A stretch of DNA of 48,183 bases from Photobacterium halotolerans DSM 18316 (GCF_000425165.1 NZ_KE384323.1:1-48183); one strand, 5' to 3'; counted from the first letter of the stretch, positions 18,167 through 28,582 are shown. Numbers and translations: made by a program. The notes: a model not told the origin generated them from the letters alone.

Positions 18167-18177
18167 TCGTGCTGGTA

Positions 18178-18621
18178 TTATTTATCGCCGTGGGCTTCGC
18201 GCTCTTCCCGCTCAACCTGAGACAGCTTTTTAAGCTTGTTGCCCATTTCCCGGCCTCGTGTCCGTGCAAACAGAATGTTGGCGAAAAAAGCCGCGGTGGT
18301 CAGCCCGAGTTCAATCAATGCCAGCCAGCGTTCCCCGCCGTCTACCCAAAGCAGCGTCAGGGCGTGCAGAAAATAGAACATCAGAATGAAGTTTGCCCAT
18401 GCGTGGGTATAAGGCTTACCTTCCAGCATCCCTTTCAGGGGGAGTAGCAAAGGGAGTATCCACATTCCGGCGACTACATAGTTGTTCAGGTGCGGGTGGG
18501 GTGAAATCACGCTCTGCCACAGAAAAACCCACAGCAGCAGAGACAGGTTGGCTGTCAGTGCGAAGTAGCGTAATTTCCGGGTTGAAGGGCTCATCGGTTT
18601 CATATCGGTATCCGTATCCAT
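18178..18621 (-). CDS. DUF2069 domain-containing membrane protein
   Basis: A 147-residue inner-membrane protein with about four predicted helices (near residues 19-38, 48-62, 76-95 and 103-119) and a charged C-terminus (LKKLSQVEREEREAHGDK). It matches the small DUF2069 family, function unknown. Starts at 18621 and 18603 (MKPMSP) are both possible, and neither has a good ribosome site. It follows the WrbA-like gene by 28 bases and is probably last in the bepA-arsC-wrbA-DUF2069 group. Confidence 0.83.
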   Translation of the reverse strand: MDTDTDMKPMSPSTRKLRYFALTANLSLLLWVFLWQSVISPHPHLNNYVVAGMWILPLLLPLKGMLEGKPYTHAWANFILMFYFLHALTLLWVDGGERWLALIELGLTTAAFFANILFARTRGREMGNKLKKLSQVEREEREAHGDK

Positions 18622-18649
18622 AAACTGCGCAGATGCGACAGGATAATAC

Positions 18650-19578
<929 letters not shown>

Positions 19579-19609
19579 AGTATCTCCCGGATTGTCGGTA
19601 TCTTATTGT

Positions 19610-19639
19610 TAAGACAAAGCCCGCCACAATAAGCAGGCT
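19610..19639 (-). terminator. Probable terminator after bepA
   Basis: On the minus strand AGCCTGC (19633-19639) pairs with GCGGGCT (19618-19624) around an eight-base loop, with one wobble, followed by TTTGTCTT. It would separate bepA from arsC. The T run is imperfect. Confidence 0.5.
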
Positions 19640-19673
19640 AAATAACAGATATTAAGGTGAAGTATTGCTTTGA

Positions 19674-21152
19674 TCAAAGGTCGGCAAACCTGGCCCGGGC
19701 CAGGCGCAGCTGATCGATGCGTGCGTCATATCTGGCCTGATCCAGCGAGCCGACATCGACCATCTGGCTGGCCTGAATATAATTCTGGATCGCTTTTTCC
19801 CAGTCGCCGCGCAATGCCATCACTTCAGCACGCGCTGCCAGCTCACCGTCTCTGCGTCCGATGCCGGCATAAGCCTCGGCCAGCATCCCCCAGCCGTTGA
19901 TATCGGCTGGGTTATCATAGGTAAAACGGCTTAACAGCGACAGGCTGTCTTTTGCCCGTCCGGCTTCAAGATAGGCATGGGCCAGATTGAGCCTGAGCAC
20001 GGCATTTTCCGGGTTGGATTTGAGCGCTTGCTGCAACCGGTTAATGGCGCTGTCATAGCGCTGCTGGAACACATCCAAATCGGTTGCGGAATCAATAAAG
20101 AAGCGGTTACCCGGCTCTGCCTGCAACAGCGGCATCAGCAGTTCCCGCGCCTGGTCATATTTTCCGCTGTCCATATACACCAGGGCTTTACCGTAATTCA
20201 CTGCCATCTGGCTGGCGCCGCGAGCCTCTTTTCCTTTGCGGTTGAACCAGTCCAGCGCATTACGGCTGTCCAGGTTGGCATACCGGGCGATAATTCTGGC
20301 CTGAGCCAGCAGATAGTTTTCCGACACCGGTACACGGTGAGGCGGATACTGAGCGGCACGGCTGCGGGTATCGGCGATGCGTGATTCCGGTAAGGGGTGA
20401 GTCAGCAACATAGCAGGAGGCGTACTGGCGTATCGGTACTGATCGGCTAAACGGGCAAAAAAGCCGGGCATAGCCTGAACATCAAACCCGGCTTTGGCTA
20501 AGGTCGCGATGCCGATACGATCTGCTTCCATCTCATTGCTGCGGGTATAGTTTATCTGACCCTGCACTGAGGCGGCGGTGGTTGCCTGAATGGCAGCAAT
20601 ACCTGCTTCCGGCGCCGCGATCGCCAGCATCAGAGAGCCAATCAGGGCAGCCATGGTGGCCGGTGATTTCTTGGCCTGATCTTCCATGCTTCTGGCCAGA
20701 TGGCGCTGCGTGATATGGGCAATTTCGTGCGCCATCACAGAGGCCAGCTCACTTTCACTTTGGGCATGCAGGAACAGCCCGCTGTGCAGGGCAACGTGGC
20801 CGCCAAAAAAGGCAAAGGCGTTGACTTCCCGGTTCTGAATCAGAAAAAATTCAAACGGAGTACGCACATCCTGCGCATTGGCCACTAATCTGTGTCCCAG
20901 ATCTTTGACATATTCGGCGAGCAAAGGATCATTAATGATAGGTTTACTGGCCCGCAGCAAGCGCATGTAGGCATCGCCGTATTCCAGCTCTTTTTCGATT
21001 GTCAGTGTCGCGGCGGCCGTTGTCCCGATCTCGGGCAGATCTTCCAAAGAAGCATCGGCCCAGGTCGCTGGCGCTGTGCTGAGCAGAGCGCACAGCAGCA
21101 AACAAACTGGCCTTTTGACAAATCGAAGCTTAGAAAAGGTGATCATCTTCAT
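19674..21152 (-). CDS. bepA: Outer-membrane assembly metalloprotease/chaperone BepA
   Basis: A periplasmic M48 zinc protease with TPR repeats that helps assembly, or degradation of stalled forms, of LptD and other outer-membrane proteins. The 492-residue protein has a signal peptide (LLLCALLSTAPATWA, cleavage near residue 32), the zinc motif HEIAH near 142-146, a third-ligand Glu in NEMEADRIG, and a C-terminal TPR region from about residue 310. The start is either ATG at 21152 or 21146; a further upstream ATG would only add a non-signal extension. It is divergent from the TusA-like gene. Confidence 0.93.
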   Translation of the reverse strand: MKMITFSKLRFVKRPVCLLLCALLSTAPATWADASLEDLPEIGTTAAATLTIEKELEYGDAYMRLLRASKPIINDPLLAEYVKDLGHRLVANAQDVRTPFEFFLIQNREVNAFAFFGGHVALHSGLFLHAQSESELASVMAHEIAHITQRHLARSMEDQAKKSPATMAALIGSLMLAIAAPEAGIAAIQATTAASVQGQINYTRSNEMEADRIGIATLAKAGFDVQAMPGFFARLADQYRYASTPPAMLLTHPLPESRIADTRSRAAQYPPHRVPVSENYLLAQARIIARYANLDSRNALDWFNRKGKEARGASQMAVNYGKALVYMDSGKYDQARELLMPLLQAEPGNRFFIDSATDLDVFQQRYDSAINRLQQALKSNPENAVLRLNLAHAYLEAGRAKDSLSLLSRFTYDNPADINGWGMLAEAYAGIGRRDGELAARAEVMALRGDWEKAIQNYIQASQMVDVGSLDQARYDARIDQLRLARARFADL

Positions 21153-21303
21153 TCGTGTGTTGATATTCCGGTTGCTGCGGGATTTGCAGTAAATCAATCT
21201 GCGCGCTTACAGATATGACAACAAAAGCTCCAGGGTGTTTCTTTCTTGTCGTCATAATGTTATTTACAATAACTTGTTGGATAATAACCGCCTGTGCCTG
21301 AGA

Positions 21304-21531
21304 ATGGAAATACCTAAGCTGGATTTAACTGATACCCGTTGCCCGCTGGCCTTACTGATGGCAAAGCGAGCCTGCTGTCCGCTCAAAGCAGGGCAGCCGT
21401 TGGAGATACATATCTGTGATACCGGCTCGAGAAAAGATATACCACGCTATTTGTTGAATCATGGGTTTCAGGTTCATATTCAATCAGATAACCCACAGTT
21501 ACTTGTAATTACCGTTACTAGAAGGTTGTGA
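21304..21531 (+). CDS. TusA-family sulfur-carrier-like protein
   Basis: A 75-residue TusA/SirA-like protein. The conserved cysteine is present (DTRCPLALLMAKRA, Cys13-Pro14), but the usual CPxP motif lacks its second proline. The remaining fold pattern, a glycine before the strand IHICDTG and the helix IPRYLLNHGF, fits the family. Canonical TusA relays sulfur for tRNA thiolation, but this copy sits between bepA and perM, so its partner is unknown. The ATG at 21304 is chosen over 21235 because the extension has no family similarity. perM starts seven bases after its stop, implying one transcript. Confidence 0.8.
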   Translation: MEIPKLDLTDTRCPLALLMAKRACCPLKAGQPLEIHICDTGSRKDIPRYLLNHGFQVHIQSDNPQLLVITVTRRL

Positions 21532-21538
21532 CGCTCAT

Positions 21539-22606
21539 ATGCTCGAAATGATTAGTCGCTGGTATCAGCGCAGATTTTCTGACCCCCATGCGGTCAGTTT
21601 GGTGGCGATCCTCTTGGTGGGCTTCATCACCATCTATTTTTTCGGCAACCTCATCGCACCTTTGCTTGCCGCAATAGTGCTTGCTTACTTATTGGAATGG
21701 CCGGTGATGTATCTGACCCGGATGAAAGTGCCACGAACGCTGGCCGTCACACTGGTCATACTGCTGTTCGCCGGGTTAATGGTGATGGCCGTTTTCGTGT
21801 TGATTCCTGTTATTTGGCATCAGATCAGTAATTTACTTTCTGATGTGCCAAGTATGTTTAACGATCTGCAGCATTACGTGTCCAGCCTGCCAGAGCGGTA
21901 CCCTGAACTGGTTCAGCCGGAGCAGATAACGACTGTCATGACCAGCCTTCGCGCTAAAGTGCTGGGGATGGGCGAGAGTGCACTGAAAGGCTCTGTGGCA
22001 TCACTACTGAGCCTGGCAACACTGGCGGTCTATCTGATTCTGGTGCCATTACTGGTCTTTTTCTTGTTGAAAGACAAGGATGAGATGCTCAGTGCGTTCG
22101 GCCGTATACTGCCCCGCAACCGTCGCCTGGCCAGTAAAGTCGGTGCTGAGATGAACCAGCAGATTTCGAATTATATCCGGGGCAAGGTCACTGAAATTTT
22201 TATTGTTGGCACTGTCAGTTACATCACTTTTGCACTGCTTGATTTACGTTATGCCTTGTTACTGGCTGTGCTGGTGGGTTTCTCGGTATTGATTCCATAT
22301 ATAGGTGCCGCAGCGGTGACTTTGCCTGTCGCTATGGTCGGGCTGTTCCAGTGGGGACTGACGCCAGACTTCTGGTGGCTTCTGGTGGCCTACGGCATTA
22401 TTCAGGCACTTGATGGTAATGTGCTGGTTCCCGTACTCTTTTCTGAAGCGGTGAATCTTCACCCGGTTGCTATCATTATTTCAGTGCTGGTCTTTGGCGG
22501 GTTATGGGGCTTCTGGGGCATTTTCTTTGCGATTCCGCTAGCCACACTGGTGAAGGCCGTCTGGAATGCCTTACCGGCCACAGATCATGGCGAAGAGGCC
22601 GATTAA
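21539..22606 (+). CDS. perM: AI-2E family transporter PerM
   Basis: A 355-residue polytopic inner-membrane protein of the AI-2E/PerM (UPF0118) family, with about eight membrane helices and the usual pattern of helices near 22-80, a soluble loop around 85-150, and helices to the C-terminus. FFLLKDKDEM and the GxxxxxPYIGA-type segment (VGFSVLIPYIGA) are family landmarks. E. coli perM is likewise next to bepA. The substrate is not established; some relatives export autoinducer or act as Na+/H+ antiporters. Confidence 0.92.
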   Translation: MLEMISRWYQRRFSDPHAVSLVAILLVGFITIYFFGNLIAPLLAAIVLAYLLEWPVMYLTRMKVPRTLAVTLVILLFAGLMVMAVFVLIPVIWHQISNLLSDVPSMFNDLQHYVSSLPERYPELVQPEQITTVMTSLRAKVLGMGESALKGSVASLLSLATLAVYLILVPLLVFFLLKDKDEMLSAFGRILPRNRRLASKVGAEMNQQISNYIRGKVTEIFIVGTVSYITFALLDLRYALLLAVLVGFSVLIPYIGAAAVTLPVAMVGLFQWGLTPDFWWLLVAYGIIQALDGNVLVPVLFSEAVNLHPVAIIISVLVFGGLWGFWGIFFAIPLATLVKAVWNALPATDHGEEAD

Positions 22607-22644
22607 CCATCACTTAGCTAGTCAGCGCACAGGGAGGTTGGGTG

Positions 22645-23499
22645 ATGATATCAGTGAAGATAGTCCTGCTGACCGCCCTGGCGATGCTGGCGTTTGCTGC
22701 CAATTCACTGCTCAACCGGGTGGCCTTGTCGGACACGGCAATCGATCCCGCCAGTTTTACTCTGATTCGCTTACTGGCGGGAGCCCTGTTGTTATGGCTG
22801 ATTCACGCTTACAGCCATTCAGGTAAGAAACACAAAGCGAGTGTGGGCGGCAACTGGCTGTCTGCGCTGGCACTCTTCATCTATGCTGCCGGCTTTTCTT
22901 TTGCTTATCTCAGTCTGTCGGCGGCGACTGGTGCATTGCTGCTGTTTGCGGCGGTGCAAATCACCATGATGGCCGTTGCGCTGAGCAGAGGTGAAAGGCT
23001 GACTTTCTTGCAAATGAGCGGTTTTACGCTTGCCCTGACAGGGCTGGGGGTACTGTTGTTACCCGGCGTGTCAGCACCTTCCTGGCAGGGAGCCGTTCTG
23101 ATGCTGATGGCCGGAGTGGCCTGGGGAGCTTATACCCTGCGAGGCAAAGGTGCCGCAGATCCGCTCCAGACGACGGCAGGGAACTTTTTACGTGCTGTGC
23201 CATTTGGTCTGGCATGCTGGTTTATATGGGGGAAAACTGAGCTGGATGCGCTCGGGGTGTGGTATGCCGTGCTTTCTGGTGGGCTAGCCTCAGGTGTCGG
23301 TTATGCGGTTTGGTATACGGTTTTACCCTCGCTGAGCGCAATGATAGCGGCTATCGTTCAGCTCAGTGTGCCTGTTCTGGCGGCTGTCGGTGGTGTGCTG
23401 ATGTTAGCGGAGCCCGTGACATTACGGTTGTGGGTCGCTTCGACGGCGATTCTGGGAGGGATAGCCATGGTTATCGGGGCCCGAAAAGTGACCGGTTGA
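22645..23499 (+). CDS. DMT-superfamily (EamA) transporter
   Basis: A 284-residue inner-membrane protein with about ten predicted helices in two EamA repeats, for example FTLIRLLAGALLLWLIHAY in the first and VGYAVWYTVLPSLSAMIAAIVQLSVPVLA in the second. Family members export metabolites or amino acids; the substrate cannot be told. The ATG at 22645 is preferred over the adjacent GTG because AGGGAGG lies seven bases upstream. It follows perM by 38 bases and probably belongs to the same transcript. Confidence 0.88.
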   Translation: MISVKIVLLTALAMLAFAANSLLNRVALSDTAIDPASFTLIRLLAGALLLWLIHAYSHSGKKHKASVGGNWLSALALFIYAAGFSFAYLSLSAATGALLLFAAVQITMMAVALSRGERLTFLQMSGFTLALTGLGVLLLPGVSAPSWQGAVLMLMAGVAWGAYTLRGKGAADPLQTTAGNFLRAVPFGLACWFIWGKTELDALGVWYAVLSGGLASGVGYAVWYTVLPSLSAMIAAIVQLSVPVLAAVGGVLMLAEPVTLRLWVASTAILGGIAMVIGARKVTG

Positions 23500-23520
23500 G
23501 GCGATGACACTGGAAGCACA

Positions 23521-23540
23521 AAGGCCGAATTGACGGCCTT
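23521..23540. terminator. Short terminator hairpin between the DMT gene and bcp
   Basis: AAGGCCG at 23521-23527 pairs with CGGCCTT at 23534-23540 around a six-base loop. T runs are short on both strands, so termination may be modest. Confidence 0.6.
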
Positions 23541-23558
23541 TGCCGAGTGTCTGCAGGA

Positions 23559-24029
23559 CTAGCTGTTGCCGTTCAGGTAAGCCAGCACGACCTCGTGGTG
23601 ATCTTTAGTTTTGAACTTATTGAAGACATGTTCAATGACGCCGTCTTCGTTGATCAGAAAGCTGATACGGTGCAGGCCATCGTATACTTTGCCCATAAAC
23701 TTCTTCTCGCCCCATACGCCAAACTGTTCAGCAACCGCATGATCCTCATCAGAGAGCAGGGTGAAGTTGAGGTTGTCGCGTTCAATGAATTTAGGCAGGC
23801 GTTTGACCGGATCAATACTGATACCCAGAACAACGACGTTCAGCGCATCGAGCTCCGATTTGCTGTCGCGTAATCCACAGGCTTGCACTGTGCAGCCCGG
23901 GGTCATGGCTTTAGGATAAAAATAAGCGAGTACTTTTTTACCTTTGAAATCGTTCAGGCTGACAGGCGCACCATTCTGATCTGGCAGAGTGAAGTCAGGT
24001 GCAGGAGTCCCCGCAGTCAAGGTTTGCAT
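23559..24029 (-). CDS. bcp: Thioredoxin-dependent peroxiredoxin Bcp
   Basis: A cytoplasmic peroxiredoxin that reduces hydrogen and lipid peroxides with thioredoxin. The 156-residue protein has the peroxidatic Cys46 and resolving Cys51 in PGCTVQACGLRD, as in E. coli Bcp (Cys45, Cys50). The start at 24029 is fixed by AAGGA seven bases upstream and the typical MQTLTAGTPAPDF N-terminus. It follows gcvR by 23 bases, as in E. coli. Confidence 0.96.
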   Translation of the reverse strand: MQTLTAGTPAPDFTLPDQNGAPVSLNDFKGKKVLAYFYPKAMTPGCTVQACGLRDSKSELDALNVVVLGISIDPVKRLPKFIERDNLNFTLLSDEDHAVAEQFGVWGEKKFMGKVYDGLHRISFLINEDGVIEHVFNKFKTKDHHEVVLAYLNGNS

Positions 24030-24052
24030 GTGTCGTTCCTTATTATTCGAGG

Positions 24053-24595
24053 TTACTTGGGTAAATGACCGGTAAAGGTCACTGTGCCTGTTACTTGCAC
24101 TGTCTGGCACAGTGCTTCAAATTCTTCCTGCAAAGACATCAGATTGCAACCTTCGGGCAGGTTAGTGCTGAGCTGTAAGGTGAGCTGGTCTTCCTCACCT
24201 TTACCTTCTTCTTCCTGAGAATGGGCACTGAGTGCGGAAATGTCTATCTGGCGGCTGGCACAGAAATGGGTGAACTTTTCTATCAGGCCCGGGGCATCAT
24301 TGCCTTCAATATGGAAGTCGGCGGTATAGGGATAAAAGCGGTGTTCGTGCTTGGTGGTTCTTTTCATCACGGTCAGCAGGTCAAACTGCTGGGCCTGAAG
24401 CGGCAGGGTCGCTTCAACTTTGGCAATCGATGCTGCGGTTCCTGACAGTAAAAGTATGAAGGTAAATTCACTGCCAAAAATAGCCAGTCGGCTGTCTTCA
24501 ATATTGCAGCCGCTGAGTGAGATATGTCGGGTAATTTCATCAGTAATACCCGGGCGATCTGAGCCGATTGCGGTGATGACGAGGTAGTGTTCCAT
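24053..24595 (-). CDS. gcvR: Glycine cleavage system transcriptional repressor GcvR
   Basis: A 180-residue protein with two ACT domains (about 5-75, starting ITAIGSDRPGITDEI, and about 93-175, starting FHIEGNDAPGLIEKF). In E. coli it binds GcvA and keeps the gcv operon off when glycine is low; it does not bind DNA itself. No gcv genes lie in the window. It is divergent from dapA across 288 bases and upstream of bcp. No strong ribosome site is visible. Confidence 0.93.
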   Translation of the reverse strand: MEHYLVITAIGSDRPGITDEITRHISLSGCNIEDSRLAIFGSEFTFILLLSGTAASIAKVEATLPLQAQQFDLLTVMKRTTKHEHRFYPYTADFHIEGNDAPGLIEKFTHFCASRQIDISALSAHSQEEEGKGEEDQLTLQLSTNLPEGCNLMSLQEEFEALCQTVQVTGTVTFTGHLPK

Positions 24596-24751
24596 ACAGT
24601 TTCACATTGATGACCTTTATGTTTGCATGGTAGCACAGCCAACTTATCTCCTGCCATGAAGTTACCTGTGCAAATGATGATATTGTTATGATTGATATAT
24701 TTTGTTGTTAAATTCGCTGGCTATGGTGCAAGTCACTGGTTTAATCCACTT

Positions 24752-24780
24752 TTGACAGGGGATCACAGGACAGAATTAAC
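24752..24780 (+). promoter_or_regulatory. Candidate dapA promoter
   Basis: A perfect -35 TTGACA at 24752-24757 is followed after 17 bases by ATTAAC, a weak -10. The rest of the 288-base gap (24596-24883) is AT-rich and holds no gene or clear operator. Confidence 0.4.
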
Positions 24781-24883
24781 GAACAGGATATGGCCAGCTA
24801 TGACAGCTATTTTACATTCTACTTGCTTGTGTTTACTGCCACTGAAAAGTACCATGAGAAATCAATAAAAAAGGGAGATCGAC

Positions 24884-25780
24884 ATGTTTACTGGTAGCAT
24901 GGTAGCGCTAGTTACGCCCTTGGATGAAGTCGGCGAAGTGGATTACGCCAGCCTGAAATCCTTGGTTGAATATCATATTGCAGCGGGTACAGACGCGATT
25001 GTCGCTGTCGGTACCACAGGTGAGTCAGCGACTCTGACTGTTGAAGAGCACGTCAAAGTCGTGCTGAAGACAGTCGATTTTGCTCAGGGACGTATCCCTG
25101 TTATTGCCGGTACAGGCGCCAATGCCACCCATGAAGCCATCACTTTTAGCAAACTATTCTCGGGCACGGGCGTAGCAGCTTGCCTGACCGTCACACCGTA
25201 TTACAACAAACCGACTCAGGAAGGTTTGTATCAGCATTTTAAAGCGATTTCAGAAGCCACCGATCTGCCTCAGATTCTGTATAACGTACCAGGTCGTACA
25301 TCGGTGGACATGTTGCCTGAAACGGTTGCCCGCCTGTCTAAGCTGGATAACATTATCGGCGTCAAAGATGCGACAGGTGATTTAGCCCGGGTGGAAAAAA
25401 CACGGGAACTTTGTGGCAAAGATTTCCTCCAATTCAGCGGTGATGATGCAACAGGGCTGGAATTTGTGGCACGCGGCGGTCACGGTGTGATTTCTGTGAC
25501 GGCGAATATTGCAGCACCGGATATGGCAACTATGTTCCAGCTGGCCTTAAAAGGGGAACTGGACGAGGCGAAAGCCATCGATGCCAAACTGATGCCGCTG
25601 CACAAGCACCTGTTTGTTGAGTCCAATCCCATTCCGGTGAAATGGGCAGCACAAAAGCTAGGACTGATTCAGCACGGCACACTGCGTTTGCCATTAACGC
25701 CACTGAGCAAAGAGGCCGAACCTGTGGTGTTGCAAGCGTTGAAAGATGCGAAACTGCTGCCTTCACTGGCTACCGCATAG
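24884..25780 (+). CDS. dapA: 4-hydroxy-tetrahydrodipicolinate synthase
   Basis: It condenses pyruvate and aspartate semialdehyde, the first committed step to diaminopimelate and lysine. The 298-residue protein is a TIM barrel with Thr44-Thr45 (VGTTGES), Tyr107 (PYYNKP), Tyr133 and Arg138 (YNVPGRTS) and the Schiff-base Lys161 (VKDATGD), the same residues as in E. coli. AAGGGAG precedes the ATG. bamC follows 17 bases later, the conserved E. coli order. Confidence 0.97.
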   Translation: MFTGSMVALVTPLDEVGEVDYASLKSLVEYHIAAGTDAIVAVGTTGESATLTVEEHVKVVLKTVDFAQGRIPVIAGTGANATHEAITFSKLFSGTGVAACLTVTPYYNKPTQEGLYQHFKAISEATDLPQILYNVPGRTSVDMLPETVARLSKLDNIIGVKDATGDLARVEKTRELCGKDFLQFSGDDATGLEFVARGGHGVISVTANIAAPDMATMFQLALKGELDEAKAIDAKLMPLHKHLFVESNPIPVKWAAQKLGLIQHGTLRLPLTPLSKEAEPVVLQALKDAKLLPSLATA

Positions 25781-25797
25781 GAACGTAAGAACTCTAC

Positions 25798-26829
25798 ATG
25801 AATGTGAATTACAGGCTGGCAGTTACGGCTGTCATGGTGGCTGCTCTGGCTGGCTGTTCGGGCAGCGCAGAGCGACGCCGACAGGCTAATCAGGATTTTA
25901 ATTATCTCGAAACAGCGCCGTTAAGCAGCTGGAACAGCCCTAGTGGCTCGGCGGCGACGCTGTCGAACGAGTATGCGATACCGTCGAAAGAATACCCGGG
26001 CGCGATTGGCAGAGCCGTTGATATTCGCCCTCCTCAGCAAGTTCTGGCTCTGATCCCTGGTGCCAGAACCGTGCACAACAGTGATGGTACCGTGAGTCTG
26101 CAGTTAGTGAATTCGGCTGAACTGGACGAGTTGTGGACACTGACCAAACGTATGGCCACTGAGCGTAATATTGCTTTTGATGTCAATACGGCCCAGACGC
26201 TTGAAACCGGATGGGTGAAGTGGAACAACGAAGATGAAGATACAGAGATAAGCAGTCGCTATCGGATTTCTCGTTCCAGCGCCAACAACCAGAACCTGTA
26301 TACCATCAAACTGCTCGACTGGCGTGAAGGCGGTGTAGAGAAGCCTGTCAGTATTGTTAACCAGGAGCGTTACAGTATTCTGATGACCAACCTGGTGATG
26401 GCAAAGTACGATGCTTATGAGCGAGAGAAAGCACGGTTACGCGCCGAGGAGCTGGTGAAACAGATCCCAATCACTATGGGGCAGGATCGTAGCGGCTTGC
26501 CTGTGATTATTGCCCGCGCGCCTTATAACGTGTTCTGGGAACGTCTGCCAAGTCTGTTGCAGACCCTGGGCTTTACTGTCGACGGGCGCAACCGCTCGCA
26601 AGGTACGATCGATGTGAGCTTCCGTAATCCGGATGACAGTTTCTGGGTCGATTTAGGCATTCAGCCTCTGCAGCTGGAAAACCGCGATTATAAGTTGCAG
26701 CTGGGGGATTTGGGTAACCGGACTTCTATCACAGTGACAGATGAAGACGGTAAACCGATCACAGACGAGGCGTTAGAAAGTATTGCTCCGGTATTGGCGG
26801 CTGTGATTGACAAAGATAATCAGAAGTAA
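25798..26829 (+). CDS. bamC: Outer-membrane protein assembly lipoprotein BamC
   Basis: A component of the BAM complex that inserts beta-barrel proteins in the outer membrane. The 343-residue protein has a lipoprotein signal with lipobox LAGC (Cys20), an unstructured N-terminal segment that contacts BamD in E. coli (about 21-90), and two helix-grip domains (about 95-215 and 225-335). It is co-transcribed with dapA; the strong hairpin behind it closes the unit. Confidence 0.95.
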   Translation: MNVNYRLAVTAVMVAALAGCSGSAERRRQANQDFNYLETAPLSSWNSPSGSAATLSNEYAIPSKEYPGAIGRAVDIRPPQQVLALIPGARTVHNSDGTVSLQLVNSAELDELWTLTKRMATERNIAFDVNTAQTLETGWVKWNNEDEDTEISSRYRISRSSANNQNLYTIKLLDWREGGVEKPVSIVNQERYSILMTNLVMAKYDAYEREKARLRAEELVKQIPITMGQDRSGLPVIIARAPYNVFWERLPSLLQTLGFTVDGRNRSQGTIDVSFRNPDDSFWVDLGIQPLQLENRDYKLQLGDLGNRTSITVTDEDGKPITDEALESIAPVLAAVIDKDNQK

Positions 26830-26877
26830 TCTTGTGATTATTATCGCGACAAAAATTACCTGACAAAACGAGAACGA

Positions 26878-26923
26878 AAAAAAACGCTTCGGCATCTGAA
26901 AGGATTGCCGAAGCGTTTTTTTA
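26878..26923. terminator. Bidirectional terminator between bamC and lipA
   Basis: A perfect 17-base-pair stem, AAAAAAACGCTTCGGCA at 26878-26894 with its complement at 26906-26922, encloses an 11-base loop. The A and T ends act on both strands for the convergent bamC and lipA units. Confidence 0.93.
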
Positions 26924-26963
26924 GGTACGGATAACAGAGAAGGATGCCCTGTTATCGCGCGTC

Positions 26964-27935
26964 TTATTTGACTTCTTCGCCTTTTGCCTGCAGATCGGCA
27001 TGGTAGGAAGAGCGTACAAACGGGCCGCAGGCTGCATGGGTAAAGCCGAGCTCCAGCGCGATTTCTTTCAGCTCATCAAACTCTGACGGCGGCACATAAC
27101 GTTCAACCGGCAGGTGATGTCGGCTTGGTGCCAGGTACTGACCCAGTGTCAGCATGGTGACGCCATGTGCGCGAAGATCTTTCAGCACTTCCACAATTTC
27201 TTCTTTGGTTTCACCCAGTCCCATCATCAGACCTGATTTGGTCGGCACTTCAGGATGCATTTCACCAAACTTTTTCAGCAGATCCAGTGACCACTGGTAG
27301 TTGGCTCCCGGGCGTGCCTTGCGGTACAGACGCGGGGCGGTTTCCAGGTTGTGGTTGAAAACATCCGGCGGGTTATCGCGCAGGATTTCCAGTGCATGAT
27401 CCATGCGGCCACGGAAATCAGGTACCAGAGTTTCGATTTTGATGTCAGGGTTTTTCACCCGAATTTCACGGATACAGTCAGCAAAGTGTTGAGCGCCACC
27501 ATCACGGAGATCATCACGGTCAACCGAGGTGACGACCACATAGCGCAGTTTCATGTCGGCAATGGTCTGAGAAAGCTGCACCGGCTCTTCAGCATTCGGT
27601 GGCAGAGGACGGCCGTGGGCCACGTCGCAGAATGGGCAACGGCGTGTACAGATAGCACCCAGAATCATGAAGGTCGCAGTACCGTGACTGAAACACTCTG
27701 CCAGGTTAGGGCAAGAGGCTTCCTCACACACAGAGTGGAGGTTGTTCTTGCGCATCGCCGCTTTGATATCCTGAATACGCTGAGTGTCGGCCGGAAGCTT
27801 GATCTTCATCCATTCTGGCTTACGCAGCATTTCGCGAGGCTTTTCCTCTGCTTCCATGTTACGTACAGGAATCAGGGCCATTTTATCGGCGTCACGGTAT
27901 TTGACACCAGGTTCAATTACGATCGGTTTGCTCAT
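26964..27935 (-). CDS. lipA: Lipoyl synthase
   Basis: A radical-SAM enzyme that inserts two sulfur atoms into protein-bound octanoate. The 323-residue protein carries the auxiliary cluster cysteines Cys70, Cys75 and Cys81 ([12 protein letters not shown]) and the SAM-cluster motif Cys96, Cys100 and Cys103 (CTRRCPFC), plus the C-terminal VRSSYHAD serine motif. The start at 27935 ([10 protein letters not shown]) lies two bases after the lipB stop; the longer in-frame version would overlap lipB. GGAAAG precedes it. It works directly after LipB. Confidence 0.97.
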   Translation of the reverse strand: MSKPIVIEPGVKYRDADKMALIPVRNMEAEEKPREMLRKPEWMKIKLPADTQRIQDIKAAMRKNNLHSVCEEASCPNLAECFSHGTATFMILGAICTRRCPFCDVAHGRPLPPNAEEPVQLSQTIADMKLRYVVVTSVDRDDLRDGGAQHFADCIREIRVKNPDIKIETLVPDFRGRMDHALEILRDNPPDVFNHNLETAPRLYRKARPGANYQWSLDLLKKFGEMHPEVPTKSGLMMGLGETKEEIVEVLKDLRAHGVTMLTLGQYLAPSRHHLPVERYVPPSEFDELKEIALELGFTHAACGPFVRSSYHADLQAKGEEVK

Positions 27936-27937
27936 GA

Positions 27938-28582
27938 TTAATTGCTTTCCGTTGTCCACTCTATGCTCTGGTAATCGAGCAGTTTCACTAACTCATCGAC
28001 AAGTACAGGTTGCACGTCAGCCAGTTCTGTTGGGCCATTTAGCCCGGCCAGCTGAGTCATTTCCATACCCGCATAGCCGCAGGGATTAATACGCAGAAAA
28101 GGTGTTAAATCCATGTCGACATTCAGCGCCAGACCATGAAAAGAACAGCCGCGACGGATACGTAGGCCGAGTGAGCAGATTTTTTTACCGTCGACATACA
28201 CGCCAGGTGCATCAGGACGGGCGTTGGATGCTACACCGAAGCGGGATAGCGTGTTGATTACGGTGTTCTCAATGTGCGTGACCAGTTCGCGGACGCCAAG
28301 TTTATGGCGACGCAGGTCAATCAACAGATACATCATTTGCTGTCCGGGACCATGATAGGTCACCTGTCCGCCACGGTCACTCTGAAAAATCGGGATGTCG
28401 CCGGGATTGAGCACGTGTTCAGCTTTGCCAGCCTGACCCTGTGTAAAGACGGGAAGGTGCTCAACCAGCCAGATTTCGTCGACAGTGTCGTCATCACGGT
28501 TGGCGGTAAAGTGATGCATGGCCTCATAAGTAACAGAATAGTCTGTCAGGCCCAGATTGCGGACAATGAGATTTCGTTGCAC
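27938..28582 (-). CDS. lipB: Octanoyltransferase LipB
   Basis: It moves octanoate from acyl-carrier protein to the lipoyl domains of target enzymes. The 214-residue protein shows [12 protein letters not shown] near 70-81, the active-site Lys in [18 protein letters not shown] and the catalytic-Cys region [10 protein letters not shown]. The start codon is GTG at 28582: an in-frame TGA lies two codons upstream, GGGTGA gives the ribosome site, and the N-terminus aligns with E. coli LipB. It is in the ybeD-lipB-lipA order of E. coli. Confidence 0.96.
   Translation of the reverse strand: MQRNLIVRNLGLTDYSVTYEAMHHFTANRDDDTVDEIWLVEHLPVFTQGQAGKAEHVLNPGDIPIFQSDRGGQVTYHGPGQQMMYLLIDLRRHKLGVRELVTHIENTVINTLSRFGVASNARPDAPGVYVDGKKICSLGLRIRRGCSFHGLALNVDMDLTPFLRINPCGYAGMEMTQLAGLNGPTELADVQPVLVDELVKLLDYQSIEWTTESN

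Noticed and set aside
24596..24883. Lysine riboswitch before dapA
   Set aside because: The 288-base AT-rich region shows none of the conserved lysine-riboswitch core and no terminator-antiterminator pair.
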